Source of the DNA: Endozoicomonas sp. SCSIO W0465
GTDB taxonomy: Bacteria > Pseudomonadota > Gammaproteobacteria > Pseudomonadales > Endozoicomonadaceae
Direction of reading: 5' to 3'
Length of the DNA: 64,000 bases
NCBI RefSeq assembly: GCF_023716865.1
Contig: NZ_CP092417.1
Location: forward strand, 288,001 to 352,000
Position 1 is the first letter of the stretch, and each line of letters opens with the position of its first letter. Shown here in pieces: positions 1-9,701 of this stretch. A model generated the notes under the pieces. That model did not search any database and had not been told where the DNA came from. It saw only the letters and a list, made by a program, of their open reading frames with translations. Made by a program: the position numbers and the translations under genes.

Positions 1-162
1 CTGCGGGTTGCGTTTTTTGCGCATTTGGAGTCCTCTGTTTTTGGCAATCCCTTATGTTTCTTGCTCTTGGGAAGTTTAGTCGCCAGATAGCAGTAGGGCT
101 CCACTTAATTTTTCAGGATAAAATCTACAGTTTTCAATTGGTTGTGTTTTTGGACGAGAACT
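1..162 (-). mobile_element. IS1182/ISNCY-like element, partial (third copy)
   Basis: This stretch matches the transposase-start end of the IS1182/ISNCY-like elements at 2477-4179 and 54097-60039, in minus orientation. It runs from the transposase start codon (complement near 19-21) to the terminal inverted repeat ending in GGACGAGAACT at 162. The rest lies outside the window. The presumed 4-bp target duplication is ATCT at 163-166; its partner cannot be seen. Confidence 0.85.
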
Positions 163-165
163 ATC

Positions 166-230
166 TATGAAAAACCTATGAAAAACCTATGAAAAACCTA
201 TGAAAAACCTATGAAAAACCTATGAAAAAC
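166..230. repeat. 11-bp tandem repeat, six copies
   Basis: The unit TATGAAAAACC is repeated six times without mismatch (the last copy lacks one base), starting at the presumed target duplication of the IS1182-like element ending at 162. No function is apparent. Perfect identity suggests recent expansion by slippage, so copy number may vary between strains. Confidence 0.9.
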
Positions 231-359
231 AACCTCAAAGGGAACCATCAGGCATGCCAATAGTTTCCGGTATTGACTGATTCATCCTGCTGATCAGACA
301 ATTCGACCCCATTATTGCTTTGGATACGATACTTTAGAATGTATTGCTATACGTCATTC

Positions 360-1148
360 TCATTGACATGATGTACTGGAAATAGCCTGTGAAGTAGTCG
401 CTACAGGAACCTCAGGTTCAAGAGATTCAGGTTGATTACAGTCAGCGACTGAAGAAGACGGTCGTGCCTGAGAAGTTTCTTTGATTTTCACTAACATTTC
501 TTGCAGCGCATCAACAGGTGATTTTGCTGTAGCGCTACAAACAACCGTATTCCTCTCGGAAAGCAAAGTGTATTTCTGCTCTATACCCATTCCTTGCAAA
601 GAAACCGACTCCACGCGTCGGGGCCTTCCCCAAGACTTGGGAACGGCCCTGGATACCTCAATATTCTGAACACTGTTGCCTGCATTCACTGAACGAGCAC
701 GTTTTATAGTCGTCCTTTTGTTCTGAAACCAGATTTTTACCTGTTCTTCCGTGATTTGTAATATTGAAGCAAGCTTAGCTCGTTCACAATTTGATACATA
801 ATAATTATGTTGAAAAAATGCCTTATTTAGCCTTTGAACTTTCCATTCAGGAAAGCTTGTACGTTGCTTACGTTCTTTTTTCTTAGGTTTCTCAGATTTC
901 TCAGGGCCTACTTGCTGAGAGGGCCATTCATCCGCATCAGTTCCTCTATTTGACGTATCCAAAAAGGAACCGGGTTGGTCACTCTCCCGCCTCATATCCA
1001 ATGCCCGGGCGGAAGCCACTATATAATCATCGGGGCAATAACCAGAACTCATTCTAGGTCCTGTCAGTCCCTGAGGGGAACAATGACGCAGATAAGGATC
1101 AAAAGCTGAATTCATTGCAGCCCCACGAAACAAGGGAAAATTACTTGA
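360..1148 (-). pseudogene. homeodomain gene, 3' part (split by IS1595)
   Basis: As it stands this part encodes 257 residues from a TTG at 1133. Residues about 88-148 (nt 690-872) form a homeodomain: a basic arm, RTSF at the start of helix 1, ERAKLA in helix 2, and recognition helix QVKIWFQNKR with the hallmark W, F, N and R residues. The WFQNKR plus following IK pattern is closest to the Engrailed class. Helix 1/loop appears one residue longer than usual. Flanks are Ser/Pro/Gln-rich as in many transcription factors. Homeodomains bind DNA in eukaryotic nuclei and are not a normal bacterial family. The frame stays open upstream to the IS1595 boundary at 1149 and joins in frame to 2189-2452 once the IS is removed, so this is the larger piece of a disrupted gene of about 350 codons. 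The piece could still be made from TTG 1133. Confidence 0.85.
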
Positions 1149-2180
1149 GGCTCTTTTCGAATTCCGAACTGCTGAACTATCCTTGGTGGATATAATTAGC
1201 CATCGCCAGCATTGACCATGAATATAGGCCGAATCTCAGATCTCATCAGTAATGACACCTGCTTTGAGATGATCCGTGAGAACCGCTGGCCAGATGGCAC
1301 TGTTCTCTGTCCGCACTGTGATTCTGAGAATGTCAAAAAGAATGGACACGACAATGTGCAGGTAGAGTGCCAGCACTATTACTGTAAGTCCTGTAAGCGC
1401 TACTTCGATGACCTGACAAATACGGTTTTCGCAGGACACCACCGACCACTCAAAGTCTGGATTGCCTGTCTCTATTTAATGGGGCTGAACGTCTCCAACA
1501 GCCAGATAGCTCAGGAACTTGATCTGTGTGTCAGTGATGCACACCATATGACCACAGTCTTACGAAATGGTGTTGTTGACCGAAAGCCTGAAGTGATTCT
1601 TGATGGCGAAGTTGAATTCGACGAGGTCTACATTGTAGCTGGTCACAAGGGACACCCTGAAGCATTAAAAAAATCTGGATCGTCCACCGAGAAAAAGAAG
1701 GCTTAAAGGCGCTCCGGGCCGTGGGACTCTTGAAAAAGACAAACCGCCGGTATTGGGAATGATTCAAAGGGGAGGTCAGGTCATTATCAACATGCTGTCG
1801 AACGTTAAGAAGGCGACAATCGAACCATTTATCAAGAAACACGTAGCCCCACAGAGCCAGATTTATACCGATGAATACAACATCTATGATGACCTTGAAA
1901 GCTGGGGCTTCAGACATAAAACGGTCTGTCACGGCAAAGGTGAGTATGCCCGTGATGATGACAAAGACGGTATTTACGAGGTGCATGTTAATACTATGGA
2001 GGGGTTTTGGTCACTTCTACGCTCGTGGCTAAGGCCTCACAGGGGAATATCCCAAGAGGCTTTACCCCTTTACCTTGGCTTTTTTGAGTTTTTGCATAAT
2101 ATTGGCCGAAGAGGCAAAAGTCTTCTTCAGCCCTTAGTCAACTTGCTGGTTACATAGCAGTCTGGAATTGGAAAAGAGCC
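1149..2180 (+). mobile_element. IS1595-family insertion sequence
   Basis: Imperfect inverted repeats bound the element: GGCTCTTTTCGAATTCCG at the left, and its counterpart read inward from the right end at 2180. An exact 8-bp direct repeat TTACTTGA lies at 1141-1148 and 2181-2188, the duplication size expected for the IS1595 family. The element is 1032 bp. Removing it plus one duplication (1040 bp) rejoins the two parts of the homeodomain gene in frame. Confidence 0.95.
1218..2157 (+). pseudogene. IS1595-family transposase, frameshifted
   Basis: The first part (1218-1706) carries an N-terminal zinc ribbon (CPHC and CKSC pairs) and the start of the ISXO2-like DDE domain (EFDEVYIVAGHKG). The second part (to 2157) continues in another frame with PPVLGMIQRGG, IYTDEYNIYDDL and the VNTMEGFWSLLRSWLR catalytic Glu region. 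The break is a one-base excess in the A-rich run near 1691-1701. This is probably an inactivating indel; programmed frameshifting on the A-run is a less likely alternative. A TTG at 1212 is a possible earlier start. Confidence 0.85.
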
Positions 2181-2452
2181 TTACTTGATATAATATCCGC
2201 ACATGAATCCCTTGCCCCATAACTGCTTGAGGTGAAAGGGTATGCGCCCCTTGCCTGATACATCACTGGCGAAAGACTATTTACGTAACAGAATGGATAG
2301 GGATCATACGGCGTTACAGAAAACCTGCCATATGTAGAGGTCGCTTGTCCACCTGCTGGCTCACAGATTGAACCGGTATGAACCGTTTGGGATGAGCTAA
2401 CAGCACTAGACAACGCTGGGCCAGGTTGGTCGGGAGAGCCTGCCGGATTCAT
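2181..2452 (-). pseudogene. homeodomain gene, 5' part
   Basis: Reading from ATG at 2452, this piece encodes about 88 residues rich in Ser, Pro, Tyr and Gly with no recognised domain, then enters the IS1595 element. Its frame matches that of the homeodomain piece after IS removal: the restored protein reads ADIISSNFPLFRGAAMNSAF across the junction. An in-frame TAG lies upstream once the IS1182-like element at 2477-4179 and one 4-bp duplication are removed, which fixes ATG 2452 as the best start. The IS1182-like insertion is about 24 nt upstream of this ATG, so a second element separates the gene from its own upstream region, which contains a TATAAT motif (complement, near 4186-4191). Confidence 0.7.
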
Positions 2453-2476
2453 AAATTCAGCCAATTCGTTGTAGGT

Positions 2477-4179
2477 AGTTCTCGTCCAAAAACACAACCA
2501 ATTGAAAACTGTAGATTTTACCCTGAAAAATTAAGTGGAGCCCTACTGCTATCTGGCGACTAAACTTCCCAAGAGCAAGAAACATAAGGGATTGCCAAAA
2601 ACAGAGGACTCCAAATGCGCAAAAAACGCAACCCGCAGTGTAGTATGGAACTCCATTACGTACCTCATGAAATCTGCTCCCAGCTTTCCGGTATCTCGCA
2701 ATGGCTTGACGCCCATCCACAGTTCAATGACTGGATTTATGAGGACTTAAGTTCTGGTGATAAACAGAACACTGGGCGGAACGGACTATCAGCAGAATCC
2801 GTTCTTCGTGCGGCACTCCTGAAACAGTATTTGAATTGTGATTATGACTACTTGTCGTTTGTTTTGATGGACTCCATGCTCTTTCGAGACTTTTGTCGCC
2901 TCGAACCAAACCAGCGCCCCAGTCGCTCCAGTTTGCATGGGCTCATCAGCCTTCTTACTGCATCTACATGGGAACGGATTAATAACTGTCAGCTAATGAC
3001 CGCTAAAGATCAGGGTATTGAAAAAGGGCGCACTGTGGCTATTGACAGCACAGTCACCGAATCGGATATCAAACCTCCTTGCGACAGTGATCTTTTAGCC
3101 AGTTCCGTTAAAGAAATTTGTCGGCTGCTGGAACGGGGACAAACACTGACAGCGACACCGCTTTATGAATATACCCATCACAACCGAGCCGTAAAAGATG
3201 CGGCCAGAAAATGCATCTACGCTGGCAAAGAAGAGCGGCATCAGCATTATAAAAAACTGCTGCAGTTGACCCGAAAATCCCGGAAGGTACTTATCGAAGC
3301 TACTGTCACGCTAGCAAACGCCCGTCAGCAGGGGCAGTGTCTCCTGGCTGATGATGCCGACAAGTGGCAGGCCGATGTGGATCACCTGTTACCCCTGGTG
3401 GATGCAATAGTCTCCCAGACAGAGCGCAGGGTCTTTAAGGGTGAAAAGGTGCCAGCCCAGGAAAAAGTGGTTAGCCTGTATGAACCCCATACGGATATCA
3501 TCGTAAAAGACAGGCGGCAAGTACAGTATGGCCATAAACTGAACCTGGTTCAGGGAAAAAGTCGATTGATCCTGGACCTGGTTATTGAGGAAGGTAACCC
3601 AGCGGATTCGGACCAATTCATTCCGATGATGGAAAGACAAAAAGAAATTTATGGTCGTGTACCTCGCCAGACAAGCGGTGACGGCGGATACGCGTGTCGC
3701 GCTAATTTGGAAAAAGCCAAGGCCATGGGAATCAGCGATGTAGCTTTTAATAAGAAGCGCGGACTTGAAGTCGAAGAGATGACTAAAAGTCAGTATGTGT
3801 ATAAAACGCTCTTTCGCTTCCGGGCAGGTATTGAAGCGGGAATTTCGTGGCTAAAGAGATGTTTTGGGCTATCACGTTGCCACTGCAAGGGTTCTGAGCG
3901 TTTTGATTCTCATTGCTGGTTATCGGTGGTCTGTTACAACCTGGTGATTCTGGCCAGACACCCGGCACCATCCTGATAGCCACCTCCACGCTACATGAAA
4001 GTACCTTTCCAGCATGGTGGGAGGATGTTTTCTGCCTGCTTTTCGCGTTTTTCTCCAATATCCGTCCCAGATTAGAGAAAAAAAGGGAAGAGTTTTTGCG
4101 GCTCTCTGGAATTTCAGGAAATATCAAAACGAACGTACAATCTAATTATGATTGCCTGATGCGTTTTTGGACGAGAACT
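2477..4179 (+). mobile_element. IS1182/ISNCY-like element, intact
   Basis: The element is 1703 bp with terminal inverted repeats AGTTCTCGTCCAAAAAC, flanked by the 4-bp direct repeat AGGT at 2473-2476 and 4180-4183. It carries one uninterrupted transposase. A second copy, broken by other elements, lies at 54097-60039, and a third runs off the window start. Confidence 0.93.
2615..3976 (+). CDS. IS1182/ISNCY-like DDE transposase
   Basis: A 453-residue transposase. Visible features are an N-terminal region with LSAESVLRAALLKQY, the first catalytic Asp in VAIDSTVTESDIKPP, DLVIEEGNPADSDQF (second acidic region), and a C-terminal RAGIEAGISWLKRCFG motif containing the catalytic Glu. These fit transposases filed under IS1182/ISNCY within the IS5-like superfamily. 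The frame is complete and the ends are intact, so it may be active. The same protein is broken into pieces in the copy near dnaB. Confidence 0.9.
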   Translation: MRKKRNPQCSMELHYVPHEICSQLSGISQWLDAHPQFNDWIYEDLSSGDKQNTGRNGLSAESVLRAALLKQYLNCDYDYLSFVLMDSMLFRDFCRLEPNQRPSRSSLHGLISLLTASTWERINNCQLMTAKDQGIEKGRTVAIDSTVTESDIKPPCDSDLLASSVKEICRLLERGQTLTATPLYEYTHHNRAVKDAARKCIYAGKEERHQHYKKLLQLTRKSRKVLIEATVTLANARQQGQCLLADDADKWQADVDHLLPLVDAIVSQTERRVFKGEKVPAQEKVVSLYEPHTDIIVKDRRQVQYGHKLNLVQGKSRLILDLVIEEGNPADSDQFIPMMERQKEIYGRVPRQTSGDGGYACRANLEKAKAMGISDVAFNKKRGLEVEEMTKSQYVYKTLFRFRAGIEAGISWLKRCFGLSRCHCKGSERFDSHCWLSVVCYNLVILARHPAPS

Positions 4180-4343
4180 AGGTAAAATTATACTAGACGT
4201 AAGCATCAAAAAATCTAATCAAGAATAAAAGTTTTCCCGATGGTTCTTAACGGATTCCGGGGAACGGACAATGATGTGGTATTCCCGACGATAAAACCTA
4301 CTCTTCCCGTAGGTTCGGTTATTGAAATGCTGGAGTGAAATGG

Positions 4344-4727
4344 ATGGCCGAGTCATTCTTTGAACAACAAAATGTGCTGGGCTTAGTGCTGGAAACCTGC
4401 TGCCAGGAGCCTGTGACCGGTTTTTTCCGGGATGGCTTCTGCCATACCCACCCCGATGACCAGGGTGGCCACACGGTCTGTGCTCACATGACCGATGAGT
4501 TTCTGCAATACTCTCTATCCAAAGGCAATGATCTGATCACGCCCCGGGAAGAGTGGGGCTTTCCCGGGCTCAAGGCTGGAGACCGTTGGTGTCTTTGTGC
4601 GGCCCGGTGGATAGAAGCTTATGAAGCCAATGCTGCCCCCCCGGTTTATATTCGCGCCACCCATATCAATACCCTGAAAATGATTGAGTTGGCGGTATTG
4701 AAGCAACACGCTATAGATCTGTGTTAA
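4344..4727 (+). CDS. DUF2237 family protein (copy 1)
   Basis: About 127 residues matching the DUF2237 family (COG3651): NVLG start, Cys-rich ETCCQEPVTGFFRDGFC, CAHMTDEFL, DLITP, FPGLKAGDRWCLCAARW, and a C-terminal APPVYIRATH. The biochemical function of this small cytosolic family is unknown. ATG 4344 is preferred over GTG 4335 because it aligns with the paralogue's start and has TGGAG upstream. A close paralogue lies at 13875-14252 on the other strand. Confidence 0.85.
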   Translation: MAESFFEQQNVLGLVLETCCQEPVTGFFRDGFCHTHPDDQGGHTVCAHMTDEFLQYSLSKGNDLITPREEWGFPGLKAGDRWCLCAARWIEAYEANAAPPVYIRATHINTLKMIELAVLKQHAIDLC

Positions 4728-4922
4728 ACGATGACGTCGGTGTTTAGCTGAATATCTGCAAGATACTCTGGCACCTGCCTCTTGAGGCCAATCAATTCAG
4801 AGAACTGGCCCGTCATTTACCGGGAATTCCTTCAGAACTTCTATCAATCCAGCTGAAATCATTGATGAACATAACCTTTTGCATCACGGGCGAAGTCCCT
4901 TGGATGCGGTTGTTATGTTCCC

Positions 4923-5321
4923 TTACTCGAAGCCATCTGCCCATGACGTGTCGGCCATGCGAGGATCGTCGATTTTCTGCCCGAAGCAGTTAAAGCGTTG
5001 TTCACGTTTGAAGATAAACGGCTCAAACCGCATACGGTAGACTTTGTTAGTCATGCCGTTGCCATGGGTGCGTTGCTGCAAGCTTTCGATAAAACCTTCC
5101 TGCTCCAGTTTTTTCAGGCACTGGTTAACGGTTGGCCTGCTCAGGTTTAACAATTTAGCCATCGTGTTTTGACTGGGCCAGCACTCACCTTGTGCATTGG
5201 CATAACTGGCCAGCAGGATCAGCGCCAGCATTTGTGTGGTATTAAGCCGGTGCATTTTCTCAAGCTGAAGTTCCAGGCGAATCAATTTCAGCACCCCGAT
5301 TGTGTACGCGAACGAAATCAT
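4923..5321 (-). CDS. helix-turn-helix protein (Rep/HTH_36-like)
   Basis: A 132-residue protein with a winged helix-turn-helix: LILLASYANAQGECWPSQ, TMAKLLNLSRPTVNQCLKKL (recognition helix) and EQEGFIESL. It resembles HTH_36 domains found in phage and plasmid replication initiators and in small regulators. No catalytic domain is present. It may be the remnant of a phage or plasmid replication module. A hairpin with a T-run on the opposite strand lies directly upstream (5363-5407). Confidence 0.55.
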   Translation of the reverse strand: MISFAYTIGVLKLIRLELQLEKMHRLNTTQMLALILLASYANAQGECWPSQNTMAKLLNLSRPTVNQCLKKLEQEGFIESLQQRTHGNGMTNKVYRMRFEPFIFKREQRFNCFGQKIDDPRMADTSWADGFE

Positions 5322-5362
5322 TGCTATACTGCCTTTGAGCGATAGCTCACTTGATTAAAGAG

Positions 5363-5407
5363 AAGCCCAGCGAGGAGTCCCCACTCCGTTTGAGCTGGGT
5401 TTTTTCT
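5363..5407 (+). terminator. rho-independent terminator, possibly ending a short antisense RNA
   Basis: A two-part hairpin (outer GCCCAGC/GCTGGG, inner GGAGT/ACTCC) is followed by TTTTTTC on the plus strand. No plus-strand gene lies immediately upstream. A TATACT at 5325-5330 with TTGTGT at 5300-5305 (19-nt spacing) could start a plus-strand RNA of about 70 nt ending here, antisense to the leader of the HTH gene. The hairpin is clear; the promoter is weak evidence. Confidence 0.5.
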
Positions 5408-5420
5408 TGCGTACTCTTAA

Positions 5421-6842
5421 GGTAGACATTAAGCTCCACCCACTGCACAGAAGCCTAATCTTGTACGCCCTGAACAATCATCCCGTGCAGGGTGTTCTCG
5501 TTTCGCATTATTTCCCCAGAAGTCCAGTAGCTTTTTAATGCATGAGACCAATGACTTTCCTGCATTTATCAACGATGAAATCACATTACCAAACAGGTGA
5601 GTCCCACTTTTCATCACCTTGTGCGTCGAGATTTCCTCAATGCTCCCACTTTCACAGAGGTTCGCCTGTGCAGCATGGGCAAGGTACCTTTTCAACGTCA
5701 CAACCACAAAGGACATCAGAATCAGGCTAAACACCAGTGTCGCTGATTTGGTGTTAAAACGATGCCACCCTGAATAGGATTTGATCTCTTTGAAAATCAG
5801 CTCTATCTGCCACCGTAGACGATAGGCCTGGAGCACATCACTCAAGGTGAACTCCACCCGGTTCAGGTTGGTCACAACGAAAACCCACTTCTGTTTTTTG
5901 TCATTCCAGCGGACAACCAAGCGGAATGGCCAGGCTTTGAATCCCGGCCATTCTACATCCAGGTCGAGGCACTGGTCTTTGGGGAAGCCAGACAGTACAT
6001 CCTTCAGTTTTTGTCCTTTGTAGCGATTGAGATTCTTGCCATCCTCCCGTACCGCGCTGAGTATCGTCGGGTTGATACTCTGAGGTGCCTTGCAGATAAA
6101 AGAACCCTCCCTGTCATCAATAGCGGCAAAGAGTTCCAGCTCAAAATAACCGGCATCCATTAGCATCAGGATATAGGCCATGGATGTTGGCAGTGGTGGC
6201 AGACAGTCTCTTTCTGAACGGGTATCTTCAGTCAGCTGCACCCGCACCAGGTTGTTGGTGAGAAGATCCATTGTCGTATGAAGCTCGACGGCAGCAGGAC
6301 TGACCGTTGAGAACCTGCCGGGAAATGCTTCTTTCAGGGCATCATAGACAGCTTGTGACGAACCGTCCTGAATCAGAATGTGCTCAAACTCTGAAAATGG
6401 ACTGTCTTCATCAAACGCCATGACTTTGCGGGAAAATATTTCCAGACACTGCACCCATAGCCACAGGATAAGAGTAGGCAGCGCGTCCTTTTTAGCTTGA
6501 TTTGCCCAAGAACGATAAGAGACATTCAGCCCCGTCAACTCGTTAAATTTACGGTGTAGATCCGCCTGGGTATCGCAGTTTCCATCACCAGCGAGGGCAT
6601 CGATCAGTGAGAGGATAAAATCCAAAGGACGGATATCTCGCTGTCGTATAGTAAAACCAAGCTGTTCCGCCATACTTAGGAGTTCTGACCGGTCGAAACA
6701 GGTCAACAGTTTTTTTCAACTAATCTACTATTTGCAGTACTCATCTTGTTCAGCCATTGATAATGGTTTCGAAGCTTTATTGTGGCTGTTCAAGGTGGGT
6801 TCTGCCGCCGGAAACGAACCTTTTTTGAGCTTAATGTCTACC
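5421..6842 (-). mobile_element. IS4-family insertion sequence
   Basis: The element is 1422 bp with exact inverted repeats GGTAGACATTAAGCTC at 5421-5436 and 6827-6842. No matching direct repeat is visible: left flank ...CTCTTAA, right flank CTAAGTTC... The right flank is the interior of the PPDK/DUF4116 gene copy, but the left flank is not the corresponding upstream part of that gene. A deletion or recombination therefore followed insertion. Confidence 0.9.
5429..6706 (-). CDS. IS4-family transposase
   Basis: A 425-residue DDE transposase. D1 lies in ILIQDGSSQAVYDAL, D2 in LMLMDAGYFELELF, and the IS4 signature Y-(2)R-(3)E-(6)K is YRLRWQIELIFKEIK near residue 293. The frame is complete, so the enzyme may be active. 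The gene fills the IS bounded by GGTAGACATTAAGCTC repeats. Confidence 0.92.
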   Translation of the reverse strand: MTCFDRSELLSMAEQLGFTIRQRDIRPLDFILSLIDALAGDGNCDTQADLHRKFNELTGLNVSYRSWANQAKKDALPTLILWLWVQCLEIFSRKVMAFDEDSPFSEFEHILIQDGSSQAVYDALKEAFPGRFSTVSPAAVELHTTMDLLTNNLVRVQLTEDTRSERDCLPPLPTSMAYILMLMDAGYFELELFAAIDDREGSFICKAPQSINPTILSAVREDGKNLNRYKGQKLKDVLSGFPKDQCLDLDVEWPGFKAWPFRLVVRWNDKKQKWVFVVTNLNRVEFTLSDVLQAYRLRWQIELIFKEIKSYSGWHRFNTKSATLVFSLILMSFVVVTLKRYLAHAAQANLCESGSIEEISTHKVMKSGTHLFGNVISSLINAGKSLVSCIKKLLDFWGNNAKREHPARDDCSGRTRLGFCAVGGA

Positions 6843-9701
6843 CTAAGTTCATTTGTTGCCGGGCCGGATTGTTATCAGCAAATACGGGCACTTCCCATTG
6901 CCGACACCCTGCGCACGGTTTATGAGGATTTGCGCACCGGCCTGACACAACCCGATAGTCCGGTTATCGTGCGCAGCTCCGGCGTGGCTGAGGACTCGTT
7001 TGGTAACGCCCAGGCCGGCAAGTACGAATCAGTGGTGCATGGTCAGGCGGATATCGTGGCCACCTGTCTTCAGGTATTGGCTTCAGCCTACCGTCCTGCT
7101 GTGTTTTCCCAACAGGCCACTCAAGGCATGTCAATCATCCTGCAACAGTGCATTCCATGCCGTGTGGGTGGAGTGGCCATGAGTTATCGTGGCATTGAGG
7201 ACAGCACGTTAGTGATTGAGTATGGACCGGGGCAACCCAAGGCGGTGGTGTCCGGTCAACACGGTATCACCCCCCATTGTTATGAGATCAAACGTAACGG
7301 CAAGCAGTGGGAGGCGGTCTTCAACCCCGGAAGTCCTGATGGTGGATTCGTGTTGCGCGCCAATGAACAGAATGGCTATGTTGAAGAGTGGACCACCTTT
7401 GACGGTAACGCTGAAGCGGCTGAACCCCTTGGCAAAGACGCTCTGGACAGTCTGGTTCAGGGAGGAAAAAAACTGGAAGATGCGCTGATGTCGCCGGTGG
7501 ATTTTGAATTTGCCATTGATCAGGATAACCGGGTCTGGTTTCTGCAGGTGCGCCCGATTACCCGTCTGCCCGGCGGCAGCCAGTTTTCCATCGCCTCTCC
7601 TTCCCGCTATCTGGATCAGGGAACCCCGGTCAGTGACGGTTGCGGCTCGGGGTTGGCGCTGGCCACCGATCGTCCAATCAACGACAGCTGTCTGCCTGAC
7701 AACGTCGTCCTGTTTTGTGATCATGGCGGTGACTGGCTGCTGGCACCTGAGGTGCTGGCGAAAACCCAAGGGGTGGTGCTGAAAAAAGGCGCCCGTAACG
7801 ACCATATATCGATCAGCTTGCGACAGGCAGCCATACCCTGCCTGTTGGTGGACCAGCCCCAATGGTGGCCTGATGGTGATTCCCCTGAGCAGGTCACACT
7901 GGTGTGTGGCCAGTTTCAGCAGCAGTCCGGTGGTTTTTTGTTGTCGGGTGATCGGGAGCAGGAATTGCTGGGTCTGAGTGGCGGCTCTGCCAGCCCCGAT
8001 TATCAAACTGCATTGGCGACCCTGCAGGCATGGCAACCTGCGCTGCCGGAAAAAGAACCCTGTGTCGCACGCCGGTTCGCGTGGCTGGGCGAGCAAAATT
8101 CCAGGCTGCTGAACTTTCTCGGGGCGGAGCGACTGGTCAATCTCTGCCTGTCGAAAAACGGCGCAGTCCAACTGAGCATGCACCCCGAACGACGGGCGAT
8201 TGTGCAAGGCTGTGTCCGGGAGATCGACAACTTTATGCAAGAGACCCGGGCTTTTCTCTCCGGCTACGCACAGTTTTTAATGCTGGGCGCAGCCGCAGAT
8301 CCAAAACTGGGACAACAATATCGTGAGGAGATAACAGCGCTTGATCAGCAACTGGCGTTGCTGCAGGCAAAGGTTGAACAAACACTGGCCGATGTCACCA
8401 GGCCATTCCTGTCTGAAGGGGAGTTACCTGCCCCGGGTTCGGATTTTCAACAATGGCGGGCCAGTTGTCAGTTACTGAAAGACCTCCTGCAACGGCTTGA
8501 GTCGGTCAATTCTGTACACCGCATCAAGAGTGTCCATGAACTGATTCTATGGTTGCACAAATGTTTTATTGCCAGGCTCTGGCCCGTAGCCTCTGCTTCA
8601 GGGCAGGGTAAACTGAGCAGAATGTTTACCAACGCGTATCATGGAGTAAAGCCCAAATGTTTTGATATTGTTGACTTTTCAGTATCTCAGAAGCAGCCAT
8701 TATTCGACAGCACCTGCTATGACGCACTCAGACAATTTTCTGCTAACGAAGTGACCGTTCTCAATATGCCAGAGTGTACCCGGTTATCGATCCAGCTCCA
8801 GGCTCATGCCTGTACCATCGATCTGTTGGAACAGGCCGACGGTGGCAAACAACGGACCTTTCGGTTGTGTTATTCGGAGGCATTAGCCGGTACATCGAAA
8901 GAGCGCCAACGTGGAAAGTTTCAGCGAATTTGGTTTTTGACGCAAACACTGTCTCAATATCAGAAAAATAGCGGCTTCAATGCCCCGGAAATCCATTTCA
9001 ATGAACAGACAGGTCAGGTCCTTTTTGAATTCACTCATCTTCCTGCCAGAAAAGATCTGCAGCGGATGTTTGTGGACATTCTGAGTGTATTGAAAAAATT
9101 GGGCAATGTAGACTGCTTGTTGCAGCCATTGAATCTGGACGGAAGTCAGACACAATGGAATATGATCGCAATCAGGGAAAAGCTGACTAATCCTGTTTTC
9201 TCTGCAACCAATAAATTTGCCCTGGAGCATATTTATTGGTGCTTCGCTTACATGAAAAGAAAATCTCTGATGAACCGCTGCACCCACGATAGGACGATCC
9301 GCCATCTGGTTGAAGCGGCACTGATCTTTTCTCAACCTTCCACTTCCACCCGGGAGCTTGAAGCCCTGTTGAACGGTGAATCCGAAACGGGCAGGCAAAC
9401 ATTACTATGGCATTTCTTACTTTCTGATCCAGGCAAGGCCAAGTCTCTGGTGAACCACTATGTTAACTGGTTAGCTGACGAGACAACGGCCATGCGTCTG
9501 GTGTCCCAAAATGGCCGCATCCTTAAACACCTTGCCCCTGAAATCCGCAACCGGCGAGCGATTGTTTTTACCGCCATCAAAACCAATCCTGAGGCTATTG
9601 TTGACGCACCCGAATCGTTTAGAAACGATTTTGAGCTGATGAATTATGTTCTGGCAAATGCAGACACTCCAAAACACTTAATTAAACTTATAGGAGCAGA
9701 A
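6843..9701 (+). pseudogene. PPDK-like/DUF4116 protein, truncated copy
   Basis: This is the middle of the gene found complete at 15354-19958. It starts at the point matching residue about 180 of that protein and stops after the region matching residue about 1130. The two copies are nearly identical, with one 6-bp length difference near 9240. The frame stays open and enters both flanking elements. The 5' part (PEP-synthase-like GGKG region) is cut off by the IS4-family element, and the 3' part (all clear DUF4116 repeats) by the IS66 element at 9702. It retains VRSSGVAEDSFGN, QVRPIT and the ARNDHIS His region. The residual open frame from 6732 to 9743 is unlikely to be functional. Confidence 0.85.

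Noticed and set aside
166..230. Six regular 11-bp repeats considered as a CRISPR array or iteron origin
   Set aside because: There are no spacers, so it is not CRISPR. Iterons are usually 17-22 bp and lie next to a rep gene; here the neighbours are an IS end and the homeodomain gene.
4731..4922. Open stretch reading ICKILWHLPLEANQFRELARHLPGI before a stop
   Set aside because: Protein-like, but with no start codon and no family I recognise; too short to support beyond a possible gene remnant.
7209..8240. Long minus-strand frame (343 codons), with a matching one at 16248-17279
   Set aside because: Antisense shadow of the PPDK-like gene. It appears in both copies only because the sense sequence is duplicated; no ribosome site or family resemblance.
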